The translations under genes were made by a program, and so were the position numbers. The notes under the pieces are model-generated. The model ran no database searches, had not been told where the DNA came from, and saw only the letters and a program-made list of their open reading frames with translations. DNA of 64,000 bases, taken from the NCBI RefSeq assembly GCF_040546275.1, contig NZ_JBEPNO010000014.1, positions 62,001-126,000 of the forward strand, written 5' to 3'. How positions within the stretch are numbered: position 1 is the stretch's first letter; every line of letters begins with the position of its first letter. Shown one piece after another: positions 24,476 through 32,500 of this stretch. This stretch comes from Nakamurella sp040546275. Its GTDB lineage: Bacteria > Actinomycetota > Actinomycetes > Mycobacteriales > Nakamurellaceae.

Positions 24476-24536
24476 GAGAGGGACACGAAGTCCCTGACCG
24501 TCGAACCTGATCCGGATCATGCCGGCGCAGGAACGT
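24449..24536 (+). promoter_or_regulatory. TPP riboswitch (THI element)
   Basis: The conserved core is directly readable. CTGAGA is at 24472-24477, with a GGGAC/GTCCC stem after it, then ACCTGATCCGGATCATGCCG and GCGCAGGAA. Thiamine pyrophosphate binding should repress the thiamine transporter genes that follow. Its 5' end overlaps the last codons of the GT87 gene. No clear terminator stem was found between it and the ATG at 24588, so control may be translational. Confidence 0.95.
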
Positions 24537-24587
24537 CGCTCTCTTTGTTCGACCCGTGCCTGCATCCTGAAAAAGGGAGAGGCACCG

Positions 24588-25784
24588 ATGAGGAAGTACG
24601 TCCACCGTCCCCGGCTCTGGTTGAGCCTGTCCGTCGCGGTTCTCGCCGTGACCGCCGCCTGCGGCTCGAGTAGCGCGGCCAGTTCGGCTCCAGCCAGTAT
24701 TGCGACGGCCAGTGGTTCGGCTGCCGCGGCCTCCAGCGCGCCGATCAGCAGCCCGACGGCCGCTGGCGCGCCGGCCACCAGCGCGGGGGCGACCAGTGCG
24801 CCGGCCTCCAGCTCAGGGGCGACCAGCGCGCCGGCCACGGGCGACGTCACGCTCGTCACGCACGATTCGTTCGGCGTCGACAAGAAGGTGCTCGCCGATT
24901 TCGAGGCGTCGTCGGGCATCAAGGTGACCCTGCTGGCCCAGGGCGACGTCGGCGTGATGGTGAACAAACTGATCCTGACCAAGTCGGATCCGCTGGGGGA
25001 CGCCGTCTTCGGCATCGACAACACGTTTGCGTCCCGGGCGCTGGACGCCGGCATCCTGCAGCCCTACACCTCCCCGCTGGCCGCCGACGGCTCCGCGAAG
25101 TTCACCGCCGGCGACAACCGGCTGACGCCGATCGACTACGGCGACGTGTGCGTGAACATCGACCACACCTACTTCACCAAGGCGAAGCTGGCCGAGCCGA
25201 AGACCTTCGAGGACCTTGCGAAGCCTGCCTACAAGAACCTGCTGGTGGTCGAGTCGCCGGCCACCTCGTCACCCGGGCTCGCCTTCCTGCTGGGCACCAT
25301 CGCGCACTTCGGCGACAACGGGTGGAAGTCCTACTGGACGAACCTGCAGGCCAACGGCGTGAAGGTCACCGCCGGCTGGACCGACGCCTACACCGTCGAC
25401 TTCTCCGGGTCCACCGGCAAGGGGGCCCGCCCACTCGTCGTCTCCTACGCCTCGTCCCCGCCGTCCGAGGTCAAGAACGGGGTCGCACCCACCTCGGCGT
25501 TGCTGGACACCTGCTTCCGGCAGGTCGAGTACGCGGCGGTGCTGACCGGCGCGAAGAATTCGGCTGCCGCGCAGAGGGTCGTCGACTTCCTGCTCAGCAA
25601 GCAGTTCCAGGCGGGCGTCGCAGATCAGATGTACGTCTACCCGGTCGACTCCACCACGGCGCTGCCGGCCGATTGGAAGAAGTTCGCTCCGGTGGCCTCC
25701 AACCCCGAAACCATTGCCCCCGCGAAGATCTCGGCCCAGCGTGACGCCTGGATCTCGGCCTGGTCCGATCTGCTGGAGGGCTGA
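24588..25784 (+). CDS. thiB: Thiamine ABC transporter substrate-binding lipoprotein
   Basis: Binding protein of 398 residues. The lipobox VTAAC places the lipidated Cys near residue 22. A Ser/Ala-rich linker of about 65 residues contains repeats of the GATSAPA type. The ThiB-like periplasmic-binding fold then starts at VTLVTHDSFGVDKKVLADFE. The C-terminal region is canonical (QMYVYPVDSTTALPADWKKFA). GGGAGAGG precedes the ATG at 24588. Placement directly behind the TPP riboswitch and before a two-domain permease identifies the substrate as thiamine or a close derivative. Confidence 0.93.
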   Translation: MRKYVHRPRLWLSLSVAVLAVTAACGSSSAASSAPASIATASGSAAAASSAPISSPTAAGAPATSAGATSAPASSSGATSAPATGDVTLVTHDSFGVDKKVLADFEASSGIKVTLLAQGDVGVMVNKLILTKSDPLGDAVFGIDNTFASRALDAGILQPYTSPLAADGSAKFTAGDNRLTPIDYGDVCVNIDHTYFTKAKLAEPKTFEDLAKPAYKNLLVVESPATSSPGLAFLLGTIAHFGDNGWKSYWTNLQANGVKVTAGWTDAYTVDFSGSTGKGARPLVVSYASSPPSEVKNGVAPTSALLDTCFRQVEYAAVLTGAKNSAAAQRVVDFLLSKQFQAGVADQMYVYPVDSTTALPADWKKFAPVASNPETIAPAKISAQRDAWISAWSDLLEG

Positions 25785-25792
25785 GACCGCCG

Positions 25793-27571
25793 GTGACCGT
25801 CCTCAAGACCCGCGCCGAACTCCGATCCGACGTCGGCCTCCGCCCCGACGCCGGCGCGCGCCTCGGCCCCCGCCCCGACGCCGGCCCGCGCCCCGAAACC
25901 CGTCTGCGCAAGGCTTTCGGGCCGTTGCACCGGTGTGGGTCGGTGCTGGTGGTCGCTGCGCCGCTGGTGATCTTCGGGCTGTTCTTCCTCTACCCGGTCG
26001 GTGCGCTGATCGGGCGCGGGCTGATCGAGGCCGGACGACTCGACCTCTCCGGCTTCGGTGATGTCCTCGGGCGGGCACGATTCCGCCGCATCATCGGGTT
26101 CACCCTGTGGCAGGCCGCAGCCTCGGCCGGGCTGTGCCTGCTGCTGGGTGTGCCGGGGGCGTTTGTGTTGTACCGGTGCAGGTTTCCCGGGGTGCGGCTG
26201 GTGCGCGCGCTGGTCACGGTGCCGTTCGTCCTTCCGACGGTGGTGGTGGGTCTCGCATTTCGTACCCTGTTCGCGCAGGATGGCCTGCTCGGGTCCTGGG
26301 GCTGGGACGGCAGTGTCGCGGCGATCCTGGCAGCGCACGTGTTCCTCAACTACGCGATCGTGGTCCGCACCGTCGGGACCTCCTGGGCCAACCTGGATCC
26401 GCGTCCGGCGGAGGCGGCGAGGTCGCTGGGCGCCGGTCCGGTTCGGGCCTTCCTGACGGTCACCCTCCGCGAGCTGGCACCCTCCATCGCCGGGACCGCC
26501 TGCATCGTGTTTCTCTTCTGCGCCACGAGTTTCGGCGTCATCCTGATCCTGGGCGGCGGTCAGTACTCCACCGTCGAGACCGAGATCTACCGTCAGACAG
26601 CCGATCTGCTGGATCTCCGGACGGCGGCGGTGCTCTCGATCGTGCAGATCCTGCTGGTCACCGTGGTGCTGCTGGTGGCCGGTCTGCTGCGCCGACGGAA
26701 CGAGGTCACCATCGAGCTCCGTCGTGCGTCCGGTACGGCGCGGCGGCTGCGGTGGACGGACCTGCCCGCAATTGCCGTCACCGCCGGCGCCGGCGTGCTG
26801 GTGGTCGTCCCGCTCGTCGTCATGGTGGTGCGGTCGCTGCACACCCCCGACGGTCTGTCCCTGGACAACTATCGGGCGCTCGGTCAGGTGGCCTCCGGGA
26901 ACGTGCTGCTGGTGCCGGCCACCACAGCGATCGGCAACTCCCTCCGGACCGCACTGACAGCAACGGTTCTGGCTGTCGCCCTGGGCCTGATGCTGTCGAT
27001 GGCGTTGTCCCGCAGGCCGAGAGCGCTCGCCGCGCGACGGTTCCTCGCCGGAGTCGATGCCGTGGTGATGCTCCCGCTGGGGGTCAGCGCCGTGACGGTC
27101 GGCTTCGGCTTCCTGATCACCCTGAACTCCGGGCCGCTCGGCCTCCGTGGCTCGGCGGTGCTCGTGCCGATCGCCCAGGCCCTGGTCGCCACACCGCTGG
27201 TCGTCAGATTGGTGTTGCCGGTCCTCCGCGCGGCGGACGAGCGGCTCCGGCAGGCGGCCGCGGTGCTCGGTGCGTCGCCGGTCCGCGTCTGGGCCTCGGT
27301 GGATCTGCCGATCATGGGCCGCGCGCTGGCCGGTGCCTCCGCGTTCGCCTTCGCGGTCGCGTTGGGGGAGTTCGGTGCGACGTCCTTCCTCGCCCGGCCG
27401 GAGACCCCGACCCTGCCGGTGCTGATCGGGCGGTTGATCAGCCGTCCGGGTGCGGCCAACACCGGGATGGCCCTGGCCGCAGCGACGGTGCTGGCGGCGA
27501 TGTGCGCCGTGGTGGTCCTGCTGGTCGACGCGGTGTCCTCGGACGCACGCCCTGGTCCGGGTGGTTTCTAG
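25793..27571 (+). CDS. thiP: Thiamine ABC transporter permease, fused two-domain
   Basis: Permease of 592 residues with two BPD_transp_1 modules, each with about six membrane segments and an EAA loop: EAARSLGAGPVRAFLTVTL in the first half and AAAVLGASPVRVWASVDLP in the second. The fused form is typical of ThiP. The first 40 residues are a basic Arg/Pro/Gly repeat (RPDAG motifs) that is probably dispensable. The GTG start follows thiB by eight bases. It passes thiamine delivered by ThiB across the membrane, powered by the ATPase encoded next. Confidence 0.93.
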   Translation: MTVLKTRAELRSDVGLRPDAGARLGPRPDAGPRPETRLRKAFGPLHRCGSVLVVAAPLVIFGLFFLYPVGALIGRGLIEAGRLDLSGFGDVLGRARFRRIIGFTLWQAAASAGLCLLLGVPGAFVLYRCRFPGVRLVRALVTVPFVLPTVVVGLAFRTLFAQDGLLGSWGWDGSVAAILAAHVFLNYAIVVRTVGTSWANLDPRPAEAARSLGAGPVRAFLTVTLRELAPSIAGTACIVFLFCATSFGVILILGGGQYSTVETEIYRQTADLLDLRTAAVLSIVQILLVTVVLLVAGLLRRRNEVTIELRRASGTARRLRWTDLPAIAVTAGAGVLVVVPLVVMVVRSLHTPDGLSLDNYRALGQVASGNVLLVPATTAIGNSLRTALTATVLAVALGLMLSMALSRRPRALAARRFLAGVDAVVMLPLGVSAVTVGFGFLITLNSGPLGLRGSAVLVPIAQALVATPLVVRLVLPVLRAADERLRQAAAVLGASPVRVWASVDLPIMGRALAGASAFAFAVALGEFGATSFLARPETPTLPVLIGRLISRPGAANTGMALAAATVLAAMCAVVVLLVDAVSSDARPGPGGF

Positions 27572-27588
27572 ATGCAGGTGGCTTCCAG

Positions 27589-28611
27589 ATGCCGGGTGGT
27601 TCGTCGATGCTGAGCCTGGACGGCGTGAGCGTCAGCTACGGGAAGACGACGGCGGTCGACCGGGTCAGCCTGGAAGTACCGGACGGCGCGGTGATGTGCC
27701 TGCTCGGACCGTCCGGCTGCGGCAAGTCGACGCTACTGCGGGCCGTTGCCGGGCTCGAGCCGATCGGGTCGGGCGCGATCGGCTGGGACGGCACCGATCT
27801 GGCCGGAGTCCCGGTGCACCGGCGGGGGTTCGGCCTGATGTTCCAGAGCGGGGTGCTGTTCCCGCACCTGGACGTGGGGGAGAACATCGCCTACGGACTC
27901 CGCCGTGATCCACGGAGATGGGGACGCGACCAGCGTCGGCAGCGGGTCGAGGACCTGCTGGAACTGGTGGGTCTGGCCGGATATGGATCCCGGGGGATCA
28001 CCACCCTGTCCGGCGGTCAGGCCCAGCGGGTGGCCCTGGCCCGGGCGTTGGCCCCGGAACCGCGCCTGCTGCTGCTCGACGAACCACTTGCCGCGTTGGA
28101 CGCCGAACTGCGCGAGCGATTGGTGCAGACCCTGCGCGACGCGTTGACCCGCACCGGTACCACCGCCGTCTACGTCACCCACGACCAACGCGAAGCGTTT
28201 GCCGTCGCCGACACGGTCGGCCTGATGCAGGACGGTTCGATCCGTCAGACAGGGTCGCCGGTCGATGTCTGGGCGCAGCCGCAGTCGGAGTGGGCCGCCG
28301 GCTTCGTCGGGTTCAGCTCGATCGTGGACCGGGCCGCACTCGCGGTCCTCGTGTCGGACGCGGGCCCCTGCGGGCTGCCGGACCGGCAGCGGATCGCGCT
28401 GCGTCCCGCCGCTTTCGTGTTCGACGAACGGGGCGGTCTCGAAGGTGTCGTCGAGGGGATTCTGGCCAGCCCGGAGTCGCTCCGGCTGCGGCTGGAGGTC
28501 GAAGGGCTTGGCGCGGTTGACGCCGTGGCACCGCCGACCACTGCGGTGATGGCTGGTCAGTCGGTCAGGGTGCGGTTCGATCCAACCGCCTGCGCCGGGC
28601 TCGGGGCATGA
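27589..28611 (+). CDS. thiQ: Thiamine ABC transporter ATP-binding protein
   Basis: ATPase of about 340 residues: Walker A GPSGCGKST near 47-55, Q-loop in MFQSGVLFPH, signature LSGGQAQRV, Walker B LLLLDEPLAALD and switch His in VTHDQREAF. The C-terminal 110 residues are a regulatory beta domain (TOBE-like), longer than in proteobacterial ThiQ. The start is ambiguous: three near-copies of a 15-bp unit like GGTGGYTTCYAGATG place candidates at 27574 (out of frame), 27589 and 27607. I chose 27589 for its AGGTGG spacing. It completes the thiBPQ operon. Confidence 0.9.
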   Translation: MPGGSSMLSLDGVSVSYGKTTAVDRVSLEVPDGAVMCLLGPSGCGKSTLLRAVAGLEPIGSGAIGWDGTDLAGVPVHRRGFGLMFQSGVLFPHLDVGENIAYGLRRDPRRWGRDQRRQRVEDLLELVGLAGYGSRGITTLSGGQAQRVALARALAPEPRLLLLDEPLAALDAELRERLVQTLRDALTRTGTTAVYVTHDQREAFAVADTVGLMQDGSIRQTGSPVDVWAQPQSEWAAGFVGFSSIVDRAALAVLVSDAGPCGLPDRQRIALRPAAFVFDERGGLEGVVEGILASPESLRLRLEVEGLGAVDAVAPPTTAVMAGQSVRVRFDPTACAGLGA

Positions 28612-28639
28612 CAGTCCGGCTCACCGTCAAGATGGACCG

Positions 28640-29476
28640 ATGAAGACGACGAGGCGGCCGCCGGTCCCGGTCCGTTGTGCCGATCTGATCGACGCACCGG
28701 TGGGCGCCGTTCGCCGGGCCCTCGGCCAGTCGCAGGTCTGGATCAGGGCGGCCACCGCCGTCGGCGGGCGCCTCGGGGTGGCACGCGACGCTACCGGGAT
28801 GGTGGAAGCGGGGTTGGTCCGCTTCACCCCCGGCGCCGGACGAACGTCGGTCCTGTTGCGGGTACACGAGTGCGACGGTCTACCCGTGCTCGAATCCGCG
28901 GTCCCACATCTCGGCGTGCGGATCGCGATCCGGATCGTGTTGGCGTCAACGGCTGCGGGCACCCTGGTCACGATCGAATTCTCTGTCCGCTCGCGCCTGC
29001 GCGGGGTGAATTCCGCACTCCGTCGCCGCCTGATCCGATATGGCGAGATGATCATCGGAATGACCACGCTCGTCGCGCGCGAGCCCATCAGGGTGGTCGC
29101 CGCGGCGGTGATCCGGGACGGTCGCGTGCTCGTCGCCCGCCGCGCGCCGGGGCGCAGCCGTGCCGGGCTCTGGGAGTTGCCGGGAGGAAAGGTGGAGCCC
29201 GGTGAGACCGATCGTCAGGCGCTGACGAGGGAACTGATCGAGGAACTTGCGCTGCACACCAGTGTTCTTGGCCGCATCGGCCCGGTGGTCGACGTGGGTG
29301 ACGGCCTTGCGCTGTACTGCTACCAGGCCGAGGTGGTCGGAGACGACCCGATCGTGCTGGTCGACCACGACGACTACCGCTGGGTCGGGGCCGACGAGCT
29401 CGGCGTGCTGGAGCTGCTCGAATCCGATCGTCATCTGGTGGAATCGTTGCGTATTACGCTTCAAATCCATCGATGA
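28640..29476 (+). CDS. SRPBCC-like/Nudix fusion protein
   Basis: Protein of 278 residues in two parts. Residues 1-145 look like a SRPBCC/START-type helix-grip domain (polyketide cyclase-like), with VRCADLIDAPVGAVRRALGQ at its start. Residues 150-278 are a MutT-like Nudix hydrolase with a complete Nudix box, GGKVEPGETDRQALTREL followed by IEEL. The Nudix part should sanitise nucleotides such as 8-oxo-dGTP or CTP analogues, and the N-terminal part may bind a hydrophobic ligand. It follows the thiamine operon by 28 bases. The fusion is uncommon to my knowledge. Confidence 0.78.
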   Translation: MKTTRRPPVPVRCADLIDAPVGAVRRALGQSQVWIRAATAVGGRLGVARDATGMVEAGLVRFTPGAGRTSVLLRVHECDGLPVLESAVPHLGVRIAIRIVLASTAAGTLVTIEFSVRSRLRGVNSALRRRLIRYGEMIIGMTTLVAREPIRVVAAAVIRDGRVLVARRAPGRSRAGLWELPGGKVEPGETDRQALTRELIEELALHTSVLGRIGPVVDVGDGLALYCYQAEVVGDDPIVLVDHDDYRWVGADELGVLELLESDRHLVESLRITLQIHR

Positions 29477-29619
29477 GGTAGCAATTCGACCGTCAATCGA
29501 CTTCCAGACCCTTTTCGTCATCCAATCGACATATGGGTCATGGCAGGATGCCACGAACGCGAAACCTTCCTTCCTCGCTCCGGGGTCGGGAGCCCCTCTG
29601 CATTCTCATGGGAGAAAAC

Positions 29620-30618
29620 GTGGCATCCACCCAGTCCCGCACCACCCGGACCATGCTGCTGGCGGTGGTCGCCACGAGCGCCCTCGTGCTCAGTGCCTGT
29701 GGTTCCAGCTCCACCACCGCAGCTGCCCCCAGCACCAGCTCGGCTGCCCCGGCGCCGACTTCGGCGGCCATGACGTCCGGCGCGATGACGTCCGGCGCGA
29801 TGACGTCGGGCGCGATGACGTCGGCGGTCTCCGCTGCACCGACCTACGTCGCGCCGAGCACGGCTGCCCCCACCACGCTGACGCCGGCCATGATCTCCGC
29901 GGCCAAGGCCTCCCTGGCCGACCCCTCCACGCTGGCGGTCTGCACGTCGCTGCCCTATCCGCCGTTCGAGGTCGACGACGGGACCGGTAAGATCGTTGGC
30001 TTCGACATCGATTTCATGGATTTCATGGCCAAGGACCTGGGCATCAGCACCAAGGTTGTGGTCGCCGACTTCACCGCCATCAAGTCCGGACAGGCAATGA
30101 AGTCCAAGAAGTGCGACATCGCGGCCGCCGCCATGACGATCAACGCCGAGCGAGTCCAGGCCATCGAGTTCTCCAACGCCTACTACGACGCATCCCAGGC
30201 GCTGATGGTGCTGTCGAGCAGCAGCGTCAAGTCTGCCGACGATCTCAAGGGCAAGGCCATCGGCGCCCAGACCGGGACCACCGGCTTGAGCTACGCACAG
30301 GCCAACGCCGCCAAGTACGGCTGGACCGTCCAGGAGTTCAAGCAGATCTCCGACGAGGAGCAGGCGCTGCAGTCCGGCAAGATCGACGCCGCCATCCACG
30401 ACCAGCCGGCGCTGAACGACTACTTCAAGGCACAGAAGGGCAAGGTCAAGATCGTTCAGAACTTCCAGACCGGCGAGCAGTACGGATTCGGTGCAGCCAA
30501 GGGAAATACGGCGCTGGCGGCAGTCGCCAACTATGCCATCGCCCAGTCGCTGACCGACGGCACCTACAAGTCGAGCTACGAGAAATGGATCGGCGGGACA
30601 GCTCCCGACAAGATCTGA
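29620..30618 (+). CDS. Polar amino-acid ABC transporter substrate-binding lipoprotein
   Basis: SBP_bac_3-type binding protein of about 332 residues. The lipobox LSAC is near residue 27, followed by a low-complexity linker with four AMTSG repeats. The ligand domain starts at LAVCTSLPYPPFEVDDGTG and includes GFDIDFMDFMAKDLG and IGAQTGTTG, as in glutamine/glutamate/arginine-binding proteins. The GTG at 29620 was chosen because GGGAGA lies about seven bases upstream; an ATG four codons earlier is possible. It is the first gene of a complete SBP-permease-ATPase operon. The substrate is probably a polar amino acid, specificity unknown. Confidence 0.9.
   Translation: MASTQSRTTRTMLLAVVATSALVLSACGSSSTTAAAPSTSSAAPAPTSAAMTSGAMTSGAMTSGAMTSAVSAAPTYVAPSTAAPTTLTPAMISAAKASLADPSTLAVCTSLPYPPFEVDDGTGKIVGFDIDFMDFMAKDLGISTKVVVADFTAIKSGQAMKSKKCDIAAAAMTINAERVQAIEFSNAYYDASQALMVLSSSSVKSADDLKGKAIGAQTGTTGLSYAQANAAKYGWTVQEFKQISDEEQALQSGKIDAAIHDQPALNDYFKAQKGKVKIVQNFQTGEQYGFGAAKGNTALAAVANYAIAQSLTDGTYKSSYEKWIGGTAPDKI
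29767..29826 (+). repeat. 15-bp tandem repeat, four copies, in the binding-protein linker
   Basis: The unit GCGATGACGTCCGGC repeats four times with few changes and encodes the AMTSG peptide repeat between the lipid anchor and the ligand-binding domain. Copy-number variation would alter only tether length. Confidence 0.85.
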
Positions 30619-30624
30619 TGATCC

Positions 30625-30660
30625 GAACGGGACCGGTCTCGACGGGGACCGGTCCCGTTC
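30625..30660 (+). terminator. Intercistronic hairpin after the binding-protein gene
   Basis: GAACGGGACCGGTC and its exact complement form a 14-bp stem with an eight-base loop, without a proper T-run. Placed between the binding-protein and permease genes, it probably attenuates transcription or protects the upstream mRNA so that binding protein is made in excess. Confidence 0.65.
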
Positions 30661-30706
30661 CGCATAGCCGGTGACCCCTCTTTCGCTTCGACTGGAGATC
30701 AGGCAC

Positions 30707-31558
30707 GTGACCACAACTGTTCAAACCGGGGCGCCCCCTGAGCGCCAGGGCATGACCAAGCGGCAACGAACCACGTTCATCCGATCAGGTCAGTACGCGA
30801 TCATCGTCGTGATCATTGCTCTGCTGGCCATCGTCGGGCACTGGAATGATTTCCGGCTCCAATTCCTCGACTTCCACAGCATGGGGCAGATCCTGCCCCG
30901 TGTTCTGAAGACCGGTCTGATCAACACCCTGCTCTACACGGTGATGGCATTCATCTTCGGCCTGGTCGTGGGCTTGATCGTTGCCCTGATGCGGATGTCG
31001 GAGGTTCGCCTCTACAGATGGATCGCCACCGTCTACGTGGAGCTGTTGCGCGGTCTGCCCACGCTCCTGGTTCTCTTCCTGCTCAACTATGCGATCCCGA
31101 CCCTGTTTGGTCCGAGTAGCAAGATCTTCTCGAACTTCTACCTGCTCGTGACGGTGGGCCTCGGCTCGGTCGCTGCGGCCTACATGTCCGAAACGATCCG
31201 CGCCGGCGTTCAGGCGGTACCGAAGGGCCAGATGGAGGCTGCGCGGACGCTTGGTATGTCTCGCGGACAGGCTATGCGGCTGGTCATCCTGCCGCAGGCT
31301 TTCCGGATCATCATCCCCCCGATGACCAACGAGATCATTCTGCTGATCAAGGACTCCTCACTGGTCTATGCGTTGAGCTTTACAGCAACCCAGTACGACT
31401 TGACCTACTTGACCCAGACTGCCGCAAGCGGCGGCATCAGCGGCATCGCGGCTACCGCGTCCCCCCTGCTCCTGGCTGGCATCGCTTATCTCGTCGTCAC
31501 CCTGCCGTTGTCGCAGGCAGTTCGGGCTCTGGAACGCAAACAAGCGAAGAGGCGATGA
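30707..31558 (+). CDS. Amino-acid ABC transporter permease
   Basis: HisM/GlnP-type permease of about 283 residues with around five membrane segments. The HEQRRRL family features are clear: TGLINTLLYTVMAFIFGLVVGL, YVELLRGLPTLLVLFL, and the EAA loop EAARTLGMSRGQAMRLVILPQAFRI. GGAG lies nine bases before the GTG at 30707; a GTG 36 bases upstream falls just after the hairpin. Its stop overlaps the ATPase ATG as ATGA. It probably acts as a homodimer, because no second permease gene is present. Confidence 0.92.
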   Translation: MTTTVQTGAPPERQGMTKRQRTTFIRSGQYAIIVVIIALLAIVGHWNDFRLQFLDFHSMGQILPRVLKTGLINTLLYTVMAFIFGLVVGLIVALMRMSEVRLYRWIATVYVELLRGLPTLLVLFLLNYAIPTLFGPSSKIFSNFYLLVTVGLGSVAAAYMSETIRAGVQAVPKGQMEAARTLGMSRGQAMRLVILPQAFRIIIPPMTNEIILLIKDSSLVYALSFTATQYDLTYLTQTAASGGISGIAATASPLLLAGIAYLVVTLPLSQAVRALERKQAKRR

Positions 31559-32433
31559 CCATGACCCAGACTGTCACTGATTTCGAAGGCCAGGGCGCCA
31601 TCTCGGTCAAGGGGCTAGTCAAGAGGTTCGGCACCGTCGAGGTGTTGAAGAACATCGACGTCGAGATCAAGAAGGGCGAAGTCGTCTGCGTCATCGGTCC
31701 CTCGGGTTCCGGCAAGACGACCATGCTGCGTTGCGTCAACCTTCTCGAACAGCCGACCGCCGGCAAGATCATCGTCAACGGGTTCGACGTCACCGACAGC
31801 GAGTGCGACATCGATGCGATGCGCAGGAGCATCGGCATGGTCTTCCAGCAGTTCAACCTGTTTCCTCACCTGACCGTTCTGCAGAACCTCACCATTGCGC
31901 AAACTAGCGTCCTCAAGCGGTCGAAGTCGGACGCAGAGAAGGAAGCCCGGCACAACCTGGAGCGGGTCGGCATGGCGCACAAGGAGGGGGCGTACCCGCC
32001 GCAGCTTTCCGGGGGGCAGCAGCAGCGCATCGCGATCGCCCGCTCGCTGTCGATGAATCCTGCGTTGATGCTGTTCGACGAGCCGACCTCGGCGTTGGAC
32101 CCCGAGCTGGTCGGTGAGGTTCTCGCCGTCATGAAAGGGCTGGCCCAGGAGGGCATGACGATGATGGTCGTCACGCACGAGATGGCCTTCGCCCGTGACG
32201 TCGCCGACCGGGTGATCTTCATGGACGGTGGCTACGTCGTGGAGGAGGGCACCGCTGAACAGGTCATCGGCAATCCGCAGCACGAACGCACCAAGTCGTT
32301 CATGTTCCGGGTGCTCAACCCGACTCAGGTCGAAGAGGGTGACGAGTTTCCGGCTCCGCCGGTGGGTGGCGTCGAAATGGTCAAGCCGCTCGCCCTCGAC
32401 CCCAACCTGGGTAGCGGCCAAGCCGGTTACTGA
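31555..32433 (+). CDS. Amino-acid ABC transporter ATP-binding protein (GlnQ-like)
   Basis: ATPase of 292 residues: Walker A GPSGSGKTT, Q-loop FQQFNLFPHLTV, signature LSGGQQQRI, Walker B LMLFDEPTSALD and His switch in VVTHEMAFA. These are hallmarks of the polar amino-acid (GlnQ/HisP) group. The tail of about 45 residues after FMFRVL is longer than in most relatives. It is translationally coupled to the permease gene and ends at a terminator. Confidence 0.93.
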   Translation: MTMTQTVTDFEGQGAISVKGLVKRFGTVEVLKNIDVEIKKGEVVCVIGPSGSGKTTMLRCVNLLEQPTAGKIIVNGFDVTDSECDIDAMRRSIGMVFQQFNLFPHLTVLQNLTIAQTSVLKRSKSDAEKEARHNLERVGMAHKEGAYPPQLSGGQQQRIAIARSLSMNPALMLFDEPTSALDPELVGEVLAVMKGLAQEGMTMMVVTHEMAFARDVADRVIFMDGGYVVEEGTAEQVIGNPQHERTKSFMFRVLNPTQVEEGDEFPAPPVGGVEMVKPLALDPNLGSGQAGY

Positions 32434-32453
32434 GCTGCTATGTGAGCACGGGC

Positions 32454-32485
32454 GGGCATCCCGGGCTCGGGGGTGCCCGTTCTTT
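32454..32485 (+). terminator. Rho-independent terminator of the amino-acid transporter operon
   Basis: GGGCATCCC and GGGGTGCCC form a 9-bp stem with one G-U pair and a seven-base loop, followed by GTTCTTT. It lies 20 bases after the ATPase stop and before the convergent beta-helix gene. Confidence 0.75.
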
Positions 32486-32500
32486 GCGTCGTGCAGTCGT

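Noticed and set aside
26107..27588. Upstream extension of the thiQ frame by about 494 codons
   Set aside because: It runs antiparallel in phase to the well-supported thiP gene on the same strand in another frame and shows no domain before the ATPase.
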